Source: an uncultured Prevotella sp.
GTDB lineage: Bacteria; Bacteroidota; Bacteroidia; Bacteroidales; Bacteroidaceae
Direction: 5' to 3'
Length of the DNA stretch: 64,000 nt
NCBI GenBank assembly: GCA_902464615.1
Contig: CABQKA010000010.1
Span: 1-64,000 of the forward strand
Positions 50,964 to 58,904 of the stretch are shown here, piece after piece. Every line of letters starts with the position of its first letter. Within the stretch, counting starts at the first letter, position 1. Under the pieces are notes generated by a model, which saw only the letters and a list, made by a program, of their open reading frames with translations, searched no databases and had not been told where the DNA came from. The position numbers and the translations under genes were made by a program.

Positions 50964-52016
50964 ATGAAGCTCTCACAATTCAAGTTCAAACTCCCAGAAG
51001 AAAAAATCGCGAAATACCCGTCGCTACACCGCGACGAGTGCCGCATGATGGTACTCCACCGCAAGACAGGAGACATAGAGCACCGCATGTTCAAAGACAT
51101 CCTGGACTTCTTCGAAGAGCACGACGTCTTCGTATTCAACGACACGAAAGTGATTCCCGCCCGCCTCTACGGCAACAAGGAGAAGACGGGAGCACGCATC
51201 AAGGTCTTCCTCCTGCGCGAACTGAACCAGGAGCTGCGCCTTTGGGACGTGCTGGTAGACCCCGCACGCAAAATCCGCATCGGCAACAAGCTCTACTTCG
51301 GCGAAGACGACTCCATCGTGGCCGAAGTCATCGACAACACGACCAGCCGGGGCCGCACGCTGCGCTTCCTCTACGACGGCGAGCACGACGAGTTCAAGCG
51401 CTCACTCTACGCCTTGGGCGAAGCACCCATCCCCTCCTTCCTGGGACGCGAGAGCGAGCCGGAGGACCTAGAACGCTTCCAGTGCATCTTCGCCCGCCAC
51501 GAGGGCGCCGTCACCGCACCTACCACCGGCCTGCACTTCTCCCGCGAACTGATGAAGCGCATGGAGATCAAAGGCATCGAGTTCGCCTACGTCACGCTAC
51601 ACTGCGGGTTGGGCAACTACCGCACCACCGACGTGGAGGACCTCCAGAAGTACAAAGCCGACTCCGAACCGCTCATCGTCGGCTCGGCATGCTGCAACAC
51701 CATCAACAAGGCCAAGGACGAAGGACACAAAATCATTGCCGTGGGCACCACCGTGCAGCGCGCACTCGAGACCTGCGTCGGCCCGAACTGCCGCATCAAG
51801 GAGTTTGAAGGCTGGACAAACAAATTCATCTACCCGCCCTACACCTTCGGCGTGGCCGACGCCATGCTCTCCAACTTCCAGCTGCCCTACTCCACCCTGC
51901 TCATGCTCACTTCCGCTTTCGGCGACTACGACTTCACTATGAAAGCTTACGAAGTGGCGCTCAAAGAGGACTACATGTTCGGCCCGTACGGCGACGTGAT
52001 GCTCATCGTCGACTGA
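50964..52016 (+). CDS. queA: S-adenosylmethionine:tRNA ribosyltransferase-isomerase
   Basis: 350 residues, the normal length. It transfers and isomerises the ribosyl part of SAM onto preQ1-modified tRNA in queuosine synthesis. The N-terminus FKFKLPEEKIAKYPS and motifs HDVFVFNDTKVIPARLYG, AVTAPTTGLHFSRELM and YVTLHCGLGNY are the family blocks. No preQ1 riboswitch is seen before it. It follows truB by 31 bp in the operon. The product acts on tRNA in the cytosol. Confidence 0.97.
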   Translation: MKLSQFKFKLPEEKIAKYPSLHRDECRMMVLHRKTGDIEHRMFKDILDFFEEHDVFVFNDTKVIPARLYGNKEKTGARIKVFLLRELNQELRLWDVLVDPARKIRIGNKLYFGEDDSIVAEVIDNTTSRGRTLRFLYDGEHDEFKRSLYALGEAPIPSFLGRESEPEDLERFQCIFARHEGAVTAPTTGLHFSRELMKRMEIKGIEFAYVTLHCGLGNYRTTDVEDLQKYKADSEPLIVGSACCNTINKAKDEGHKIIAVGTTVQRALETCVGPNCRIKEFEGWTNKFIYPPYTFGVADAMLSNFQLPYSTLLMLTSAFGDYDFTMKAYEVALKEDYMFGPYGDVMLIVD

Positions 52017-52023
52017 CACCGCC

Positions 52024-52944
52024 ATGAAACTTTACGTCGGACTTGGCGCCAACCTCGGCGACCGGCAGGGACAGCTGGAGAAAGCTATCCGCGCGCTCGA
52101 AAGCCGCATCGGCCCGTGCACGGCCCGCTCGCCGTTTCACGAGACGAAGCCGGTCGGCTTCGCCTCCCCGCATCTGTTCCTCAACGCCGTAGCCGTCTAC
52201 GAGACCGGCCTGCCGCCCGCCAGGCTGCTGGCCGAGACACAGGCCGTGGAGCGGGAACTGGGCCGCACGGAAAAGAGCCGCGACGGCGTCTACCAGGACC
52301 GCACCGTAGACATCGACCTGCTCCTGCTCGGCGACACCGTGGTCCGCGAGGAAGGCCTCACGCTGCCCCACCCGGAAATGGAACGCCGCCGCTTCGTCCT
52401 CGAACCGCTCTGCGAGGTGGAGCCCGACGTGCGCCACCCGCTGAACGGGCTGACAGCAAGCCAGATGCTGGAGCGCCTCAACCAGGCCGGCATACGCCGC
52501 GTAGAAAGCGTCAGCCCCGAAACGCTCGAGGCGCTCAACCGCCTGCTGCCGCAGCTTTCAAGCCATGCGGCTCCGCTCACGGCCGAAGACCTGTCCGGCA
52601 TTCTGGCCTGCGAGGCCACCCGCCTCTTCACCGCTACGGACGAGGAAGGCCGCATCCAAGGCACGGCCACGCTTTGCCTCTACCGCCAACTGACTGGCCC
52701 GAAAGCCTGGATAGAGGATGTGGTCGTAGACCGCTCCTGCCGCGGCCGCGGCTATGGCAGACAGCTCGTCCGCCACCTCACGGCCGAAGCGGAACGGCTC
52801 GGCGCATGCAGTGTCAACCTGACGTCGCAGCCGTCGCGCGTGGCGGCCAACGCGCTCTACGCCGCATGCGGCTTCGCACGCCGCCACACGAACGTGTACC
52901 GCTTTGATTTACCGGACGGCACACCCGGCGAGGACAAACCATAA
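52024..52944 (+). CDS. folK: HPPK (FolK) fused to a GNAT acetyltransferase domain
   Basis: 306 residues. Residues 1-160 are 2-amino-4-hydroxy-6-hydroxymethyldihydropteridine diphosphokinase (folate synthesis): LYVGLGANLGDRQGQL, then LGRTEKSRDGVYQDRTVDIDLLLLGD with the catalytic Arg and Asp pair, then LPHPEMERRRFVLEPL. Residues about 170-300 form a GNAT fold: AWIEDVVVDRSCRGRGYGRQLVRHL carries the acetyl-CoA loop, and AANALYAACGFARR the last motif. In the related genomes I recall, folK at this place is a single-domain gene, so the fusion is a notable variant. It starts 7 bp after queA and ends the operon. Confidence 0.88.
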   Translation: MKLYVGLGANLGDRQGQLEKAIRALESRIGPCTARSPFHETKPVGFASPHLFLNAVAVYETGLPPARLLAETQAVERELGRTEKSRDGVYQDRTVDIDLLLLGDTVVREEGLTLPHPEMERRRFVLEPLCEVEPDVRHPLNGLTASQMLERLNQAGIRRVESVSPETLEALNRLLPQLSSHAAPLTAEDLSGILACEATRLFTATDEEGRIQGTATLCLYRQLTGPKAWIEDVVVDRSCRGRGYGRQLVRHLTAEAERLGACSVNLTSQPSRVAANALYAACGFARRHTNVYRFDLPDGTPGEDKP

Positions 52945-53275
52945 GTACGGAGCGCGGCCAGCCCGCACTCTGCAAAGGAACGGGGCTAAGCCTGCGGCGC
53001 ACGCGGCTTAGCCCCGTTTTTACGTCCCTAAGCCCCGTAGGCCGGCCCATACGCCGCCGCGCCGCACGCCCGGGCGCACGCCGCCGGGACAGGCACAAGC
53101 AAGGGATTCCGCCCGGAGCGGCGGCACCGGGCAGCAGGGACATGAGGGACAACGGTAAAGGAAAACTGCGCGCAAGGCGGCGCAGGAAGAAAAACGCGGG
53201 GCGGAAAGGAAAAGAATGAAGAAAGCCTTGCGACGGAAACGGAGCGGCCGGAAGGAAGAAAGGGAAGGGGAAGCG
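52945..53275. other. convergent intergenic region with array I
   Basis: It contains array I near its left end. The rest is a G+C-rich then purine-rich stretch without a supported gene. No clear terminator other than the array itself is seen between the convergent genes. Confidence 0.6.
52982..53036. repeat. 21-bp near-palindrome array I (3 units)
   Basis: Units start at 52982 (GGGGCTAAGCCTG), 53003 (GCGGCTTAGCCCC) and 53024 (GTCCCTAAGCCCC), exactly 21 bp apart, between convergent genes. The second is followed by GTTTTTAC. Confidence 0.85.
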
Positions 53276-54163
53276 TCAGGACTGCGGCGCGTCGCCGACA
53301 GGCGGACGGTGCTTCCAGCGCCGGTGGCTCCAGAGCCACAAATGGGGCTGGCGGCGGATGATTTGCTCCAGTTCCTCCATGTAGATCTCCGTGATGCGGT
53401 AGTCCTCATAGGCGCGCACGTCCTCCGTGACAAGGCGCAGGTGCAGATGATAGTAACCGCGCTTCACGCGGCGGACGTCGGCAAAGTAGACGGCGGCGTT
53501 CACTTTTTTGGCAATGCGCTCCGTGCCGGTGAATACGGGCGTGTCCTGATGGAGGAAGCTCACCCAGTCGTGGATGCTGTTCGGCTTGGGCGACTGGTCC
53601 GAGATGAAGCCGATAATCGTACGCTCGCCGCGGCGCTTCATCTCGAGAATCTGACGGAAAGCATCATACTTGGAAATATTGACCGAGTGGAAGCGCGTGC
53701 GTATCTGGTTGAAAAGCCCGTCGAACGGCTGGCTTTTCAACGGCCGGTAAAGCTGTCCGCAATGCGTGTCGGGGCGGCTCGTCCAAAGGGGGATGGACGA
53801 AATCCACTCCCAGTTGCAGTAATGGCCCAGATAGATGAAGACAAAGGGGCAACGCTCCAGCGAGCGCTCCATATCGTCCACTCCCTCGATGACCATGCGG
53901 CGCTTCATCTCCGCCTCCGACATGGTGAGCAGTTTCAAGGTCTCAACGCCGTAATCGCAGAGAAACCGGTAGAATCTGCGCTCCACGCGGCGGCGTTCGC
54001 AAGCGGCCATCTCGGGAAAGGAGCGCGCGATGTTCTGGCGCACGACCTTCCGGCGATAGCGCACCACGTAGTAGAGCACGGGGTAGCAAACGTCGGAAAT
54101 CAAGTAGAGCACAGGCAGGGGCAGCCACGAAAGCAAGCGGAGAAAGCCTATGAGGATTTTCAT
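53276..54163 (-). CDS. lysophospholipid / lipid A acyltransferase family protein (LpxL/HtrB-like)
   Basis: 295 residues. A membrane anchor near the N-terminus (about 1-30) is followed by the HX4(D/E) active site in FIYLGHYCNWEW (about 121-132), and later IGFISDQSPKPNSI, the second family block. Enzymes of this kind add late acyl chains to lipid A; Bacteroidales relatives are often annotated as such. The start ATG 54163 is only 5 nt after the -7 element, so the message may be leaderless. It is a single-gene unit. Confidence 0.88.
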   Translation of the reverse strand: MKILIGFLRLLSWLPLPVLYLISDVCYPVLYYVVRYRRKVVRQNIARSFPEMAACERRRVERRFYRFLCDYGVETLKLLTMSEAEMKRRMVIEGVDDMERSLERCPFVFIYLGHYCNWEWISSIPLWTSRPDTHCGQLYRPLKSQPFDGLFNQIRTRFHSVNISKYDAFRQILEMKRRGERTIIGFISDQSPKPNSIHDWVSFLHQDTPVFTGTERIAKKVNAAVYFADVRRVKRGYYHLHLRLVTEDVRAYEDYRITEIYMEELEQIIRRQPHLWLWSHRRWKHRPPVGDAPQS

Positions 54164-54168
54164 AGTTG

Positions 54169-54176
54169 CAAAGGTA
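54169..54176 (-). promoter_or_regulatory. -7 promoter element of the LpxL-like gene
   Basis: TACCTTTG on the minus strand, ending only 5 nt before the ATG at 54163, which points to a leaderless or nearly leaderless message. Confidence 0.5.
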
Positions 54177-54261
54177 TGAAAAAAATTTCTATTGCCTTGC
54201 AAGCATTCCTATTTTGTAGATCACGGTCCGACGGACAGGCGGAATGCCCGGCGGGGTGCGC

Positions 54262-55515
54262 TCAGTGTTCCTGCACGAAGCCGGCGATGGCGCGTACGGC
54301 CTCTTCGCTCATGGGCAGGGCACGCATGTAGTCCGCCGGGACGGCCATGGCGGGCAAGGCACGCATGAGGTGGTCGCACTCGGGAAGCCACACGAACTCC
54401 ACGTCGTCGCGCCCGGCGAGGGCTTCCTGCCACAGGTCGAAGTCGCGCCGCGTCACCTGGTAGTCGTGCCCGCCCTGGAGGATGAGCATCGGCGAGCGTG
54501 CGGCCTGCGCCTCGGCAGTGGCCACGTATTTCCTTACGGACTGGAGGTAGCTCGCGGGCATGGCGGCCAGCATTTCCTCGTACGTGGTCTTGACGGAGTC
54601 CTTCGGCAGGCCGGCCACGCTGTGCATCACGTAAAGGAGCTGGTCGTACAGCATCTCGTCAAACGGGCGGGCCGCACCGGCCATCAGCACCGCGCCGGCC
54701 ACGCGCAACGGGCTGCGCCGGACAATGCGCGGCGCCAGGCTTCCGCCCAGCGAATGGCCGAGGACGAAGACGCGGGCCGAGTCCACGCCCTCCTGCTCCG
54801 CCGCGGTGCGTATGGCGGCACAGGCGTCTTCGACGACTTCCGTATCATAGTTCAGCACGGGAAATACGCTGCTCAGCCGGGAGGAGTAGACGCGCGTCCG
54901 CTTCTCGTAGCGCAGCGTGGCGATGCCGCAGGCGGCCAGGCGGTGGGCCAGTTCGCGGAAAGGCTTGTTCGGTCCCAGCGTTTCGTCGCGGTCGTTGGGT
55001 CCGCTGCCATGTACGAGGACGATGACGGGCACCGGGCCGCCGGAGACGGAGGCGGGCAGACAAAGCGTGGCGGGCAGGCTGATGTTGGCGTGCTCCACGG
55101 CCAGCTCGCGCTCCACGAAGCTGTCTGTGGCGGTCTGCGTTTCCGGTTCGGCCGGAGCCGGGGTGAACGTGAGCGCCATGATGTGGCGGGTGCTGTCCGA
55201 TACCAGTGTGAAGAGCAGCGGCGTTTCCCCGAACGTCATGCGGCGGCTGTCTTTCCGGTATCCCTGAATGTTCCCGGCGCTCCACTCTCCTTCTCGGGCG
55301 AGCGGCCCGAGCTGGGCCTCGAGCTGGGCAAACACGGCCGAAAATGCTTCCGGACCGACCTTCCCGGCCAACGACGGGTGAAGCCTCGCGCAGATGCTGT
55401 CGCCCTGCCCCGCCTTTACGAACTCCAGCACGCGGGACGCGAAGGAGAAATCGTCTGCCAGGACCGGCAGGCAAAGTGCCGCAAGCCACAGTCCTAAAAT
55501 CCATGCCTTTTTCAT
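54262..55515 (-). CDS. secreted alpha/beta hydrolase with N-terminal DUF3887-like domain
   Basis: 417 residues. Signal peptide (MKKAWILGLWLAALCLPVLA, cut before DDFSF). A DUF3887-like domain covers about 25-110. A serine alpha/beta hydrolase domain follows, with oxyanion-region VLVHGSGPNDRDET, nucleophile elbow GHSLGGS (about residue 252), acid-bearing LQGGHDYQV and catalytic His in PECDHLM. It is probably an esterase or peptidase-like hydrolase in the periplasm; the substrate is unknown. It follows uvrA by 26 bp on the same strand and may share its message. Confidence 0.88.
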   Translation of the reverse strand: MKKAWILGLWLAALCLPVLADDFSFASRVLEFVKAGQGDSICARLHPSLAGKVGPEAFSAVFAQLEAQLGPLAREGEWSAGNIQGYRKDSRRMTFGETPLLFTLVSDSTRHIMALTFTPAPAEPETQTATDSFVERELAVEHANISLPATLCLPASVSGGPVPVIVLVHGSGPNDRDETLGPNKPFRELAHRLAACGIATLRYEKRTRVYSSRLSSVFPVLNYDTEVVEDACAAIRTAAEQEGVDSARVFVLGHSLGGSLAPRIVRRSPLRVAGAVLMAGAARPFDEMLYDQLLYVMHSVAGLPKDSVKTTYEEMLAAMPASYLQSVRKYVATAEAQAARSPMLILQGGHDYQVTRRDFDLWQEALAGRDDVEFVWLPECDHLMRALPAMAVPADYMRALPMSEEAVRAIAGFVQEH

Positions 55516-55541
55516 CTGTATATCTGTTTAGGAAGTTATGT

Positions 55542-58352
55542 TCAGGATTTTCCGCAGCCGGCCAGCTTCTCGGCCAGATAGCGCGACGTGTAACCGAGCC
55601 CGGAGGCGGCTACCTCTTCAGGCGTACCGGCCACGACGAGCGTACCGCCCCGGCGGCCGCCCTCCGGCCCCAGGTCGATGACATGGTCTGCACATTTCGC
55701 CACATCCATGTTGTGTTCTATGACGACTACGGTATGCCCGCGGCCGATAAGGGCGTCGAAGCTCTCCATGAGTTTGCGTATATCGTGGAAATGAAGTCCG
55801 GTGGTCGGCTCGTCGAATATGAAGATGGTGGGCGTAACGCTCTCCTGCGCCAGATAGTAGGCCAGCTTCACGCGCTGGCTTTCGCCGCCCGAAAGCGTGG
55901 CGCTCGACTGCCCGAGCTTGATGTAGCCCAGCCCGACGTCGCTCAGCGGACGCAGACGGCGTGCGATTTTTTCCTTGCCGTGCCGGGCAAAGAACTCCAT
56001 CGCCTGGTCCACCGTCAGCTCCAGTATATCGTAGATGTTCAGCCCCTCGAAGCGCACTTCGAGTACCTCTTTCTTGAAGCGTTTCCCGCCGCAGGCCTCG
56101 CACTCCAGTACCAGGTCGGCCATGAACTGCATGGGCACTTTCACGGTCCCCTCGCCCTTGCACTCGTCGCAGCGTCCGCCGTCGGCGTTGAAGCTGAAGT
56201 AGGCCGGCGTGAAGTCCATCTGTTTCGCCAGCGGCTGTTCGGCCATCAGCTTGCGTATTTCGTCGTAGGCTTTCACGTAGGTCACGGGATTGGAGCGCGA
56301 GGATTTCCCGATGGGATTCTGGTCGACGAACTCCACCGCCTTGACGCAGTCCAAATCGCCCGCCAGGCTGATGAACTCGCCGGGACGCTCGCACGCTTCG
56401 TCAAGGTGGCGCTTCAGCGCGCGGTAGAAGATGTCGCGCACCAGGGTGCTTTTGCCCGAGCCGCTCACTCCGGTCACGACGGTCAGCACGTTCAGGGGGA
56501 AGCGCACGTCAATGCCTTTCAAGTTGTTCGCACGCGCTCCCTTCACCTCTACGTAGCGGTTCCACGCCCGCCGGGCGGCGGGCAAGGGGATAAAGTCCTG
56601 CCCCGTGAGGTAAGCAATGGTATGGCTCCGGGCATTGGCGCCGGGCTTCACGGCATCGGCATAACTGCCCGCCCAGACTACTTCGCCGCCCAGCCGGCCT
56701 GCCCCGGGACCGATATCTATAATATAATCGGCCGCGCGGATAATCTCTTCGTCGTGCTCCACTACGAGCACGGTGTTGCCCAAGTCGCGCAGTCGCTTCA
56801 GGACGCTGATGAGACGCTCCGTGTCGCGGGAGTGGAGGCCGATGCTCGGTTCGTCGAGGATATAAAGCGAGCCCACGAGCGACGAACCCAGCGACGTGGC
56901 CAGGTTGATGCGTTGGCTCTCGCCGCCCGAAAGCGAATTTGACAAGCGGTCAAGGGTCAGGTAGCCCAGCCCGACGTCGACGAGGAAGCGCAAGCGGTTG
57001 CGTATCTCGGTCAACAGGCGCTCGGCCACCTGCGCGTCGTGGGGCGTAAGCTCCAGCGTTTCAAAAAAATGCTGCAACTCCGCCACGGGCATCGTCACCA
57101 GTTCCGTAATGCTGCGCCCGCCCACTTTCACGTAGGCAGCGTCGGGCCGCAGACGCGAACCGTGGCAGACGGGACACACCGTCTTGCCCCGATAGCGCGC
57201 CAGCATAACGCGGTACTGAATCTTATACTGATTGGCCTCCAGCATCTTAAAGAAAGCATCGATGGAGACCTGTTCCTGTGGCGGCAGGGCCTGTTCCTCG
57301 GCCGACCCGTGCCATAGGATGTCCTTCTGCGCCTGGGTCAGGTTGAAGTATGGCTCAAAGACAGGGAAGCCGCTCTTAGCCGCCCTGCGGCAAAACTCTT
57401 CGCGCCAGATGCCCATTTTTTCCCCGCGCCAGCAGACCACGGCGCCGTCGTACACGCTCAGAGCGCTGTTGGGCACCACGAGCGACTCGTCGATGCCGAC
57501 CACGCGTCCGAAACCTTCGCAGCGGGGACAGGCGCCCAAGGGCGAGTTGAAGGAAAACATATTGTCGTCCGGCTCGCGGAAAGTCAGGCCGTCGGCCTCG
57601 AAGCGCGTGGAAAAACGGTGGACCATCCGGGCCGGGTAGAAGCGCAGCATACACTCGCCGTCGCCCTCGTAGAAGGCCGTCTCCACCGAGTCGGTCAGGC
57701 GCGCCACGCCGTCTTTCGAGCCATCCACCGCCATGCGGTCGATGAGCAGGGCCGCGCCCTCCAGTCCGTCCGCCCGGTCCAGGCAATCCTCGATGCGCAC
57801 CATCTCGCCGTCCACGTCAAGCCGCGAAAGGCCTTGCTGCAGGTTTATCTCCAGCTGCTCTCGCAGCGTCCGTCCTTCCCGTACCCGCAAGGGGGCCAGC
57901 ACCGTAAAGCGCGTACCGGGCGAATAGGACAGGGCGCACGCCACAACGTCGTCCGGCGTGTGGCGCTTCACCTCCTGTCCGCTCACCGGCGAGTACGTGT
58001 GCCCCACCCGGGCGTAGAGCAGGCGGAGATAGTCGTAAACCTCCGTAGAAGTGCCCACCGTCGAGCGCGGATTGCGGCTCGCCACCTTCTGTTCGATGGC
58101 GATGGCCGGGGGCAAGCCCTTGATATAGTCGCACTCGGGTTTGTGCATGCGGCCCAGGAACTGGCGCGCATAGGCCGAGAGGCTCTCCACGTAGCGCCGT
58201 TGCCCTTCGGCATAAAGCGTGTCGAAAGCCAATGACGACTTGCCCGAGCCCGAAAGCCCCGTCACCACGACAAAGCGCCCCCTCGGGATGTCCACGTCGA
58301 TGTTCTTCAGATTATTGACGCGCGCACCTTTCACGCGGATAAATTCATCCAT
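55542..58352 (-). CDS. uvrA: excinuclease ABC subunit A
   Basis: 936 residues. It recognises DNA damage in nucleotide excision repair as a dimer with UvrB. Two ABC ATPase halves each carry a Walker A (VVTGLSGSGKSSLAFDTL near residue 32 and TVVTGVSGSGKSTLVRDI near 630), signature LSGGESQR, and Walker B (ILDEPSIGLH and IFDEPTTGLH). Two zinc modules are present: CPRC..CPVC and CDEC..CEAC. The ATG at 58352 is chosen because conserved sequence MDEFIRVKGARVNNLKN starts there. The hydrolase gene follows after 26 bp. Confidence 0.98.
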   Translation of the reverse strand: MDEFIRVKGARVNNLKNIDVDIPRGRFVVVTGLSGSGKSSLAFDTLYAEGQRRYVESLSAYARQFLGRMHKPECDYIKGLPPAIAIEQKVASRNPRSTVGTSTEVYDYLRLLYARVGHTYSPVSGQEVKRHTPDDVVACALSYSPGTRFTVLAPLRVREGRTLREQLEINLQQGLSRLDVDGEMVRIEDCLDRADGLEGAALLIDRMAVDGSKDGVARLTDSVETAFYEGDGECMLRFYPARMVHRFSTRFEADGLTFREPDDNMFSFNSPLGACPRCEGFGRVVGIDESLVVPNSALSVYDGAVVCWRGEKMGIWREEFCRRAAKSGFPVFEPYFNLTQAQKDILWHGSAEEQALPPQEQVSIDAFFKMLEANQYKIQYRVMLARYRGKTVCPVCHGSRLRPDAAYVKVGGRSITELVTMPVAELQHFFETLELTPHDAQVAERLLTEIRNRLRFLVDVGLGYLTLDRLSNSLSGGESQRINLATSLGSSLVGSLYILDEPSIGLHSRDTERLISVLKRLRDLGNTVLVVEHDEEIIRAADYIIDIGPGAGRLGGEVVWAGSYADAVKPGANARSHTIAYLTGQDFIPLPAARRAWNRYVEVKGARANNLKGIDVRFPLNVLTVVTGVSGSGKSTLVRDIFYRALKRHLDEACERPGEFISLAGDLDCVKAVEFVDQNPIGKSSRSNPVTYVKAYDEIRKLMAEQPLAKQMDFTPAYFSFNADGGRCDECKGEGTVKVPMQFMADLVLECEACGGKRFKKEVLEVRFEGLNIYDILELTVDQAMEFFARHGKEKIARRLRPLSDVGLGYIKLGQSSATLSGGESQRVKLAYYLAQESVTPTIFIFDEPTTGLHFHDIRKLMESFDALIGRGHTVVVIEHNMDVAKCADHVIDLGPEGGRRGGTLVVAGTPEEVAASGLGYTSRYLAEKLAGCGKS

Positions 58353-58429
58353 AATTTTTAATAGCGTTATTCCAGACCTTGCAGCCGGCAACGGCACGCC
58401 GCTCTCGCCGCCGATGCCATTCCTTCGTA

Positions 58430-58437
58430 CAAAAGTA
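58430..58437 (-). promoter_or_regulatory. -7 promoter element of uvrA
   Basis: TACTTTTG on the minus strand, 77 nt before the ATG. A TTTG is present upstream but only 12 nt away, so the -33 is unclear. Confidence 0.45.
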
Positions 58438-58845
58438 ATAAAAATAGGGCAAAGACCGATGTTTGCGCGGCGGCGGTTGCGCGCCCGCGTAACATTTCTA
58501 TTGCCTTCTTCCCCGTTTTTTTTGTTTTTTTATCCCTCGGCGCGTGCGGACCGGCAGTGGTCTCGCCGCCGGTTTCCAGCCCGCCCTGTGAACCGTGACT
58601 GCCCGACGCGCTACGGCCGGAAGCCGGCACAACGGCGGCAAGGCGGCCTGCCTGCCGGCCGCCGGGGAAAACGGCGTTGCGCGGCAACACTGCAACGAAG
58701 CGGCAAGGAAGCGGAGCCGGCACGCCCGTAACCGCCGCCCCGCTGCCCTATGGGCAGACCGCGGCGCACGGACGCACAAAATTAAGCATAAATCCCCGGG
58801 AAAACAACTATTGTGCCCCTTGCCCAAGTCATTACGGCACGCAGA

Positions 58846-58877
58846 TTTGCCTAATTGCTTACTATTACGTATTTTTG
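58846..58877 (+). promoter_or_regulatory. promoter of dsbD
   Basis: TTTG (58846-58849) and TATTTTTG (58870-58877) with a 20-nt spacer, 27 nt before the ATG; a full Bacteroidota promoter match. Confidence 0.72.
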
Positions 58878-58904
58878 CCACAAAATAACGCAGACTGCTT
58901 TCAT

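Larger units (their letters stand above)
58353..58904. other. divergent intergenic region between uvrA and dsbD
   Basis: This is the longest gene-free stretch. It has a minus-strand -7 element for uvrA (58430-58437) and a good plus-strand promoter for dsbD (58846-58877). The middle (about 58500-58760) is G+C-rich with a short T-rich run, open in several frames but with no recognisable protein, RNA or repeat unit. Confidence 0.6.
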
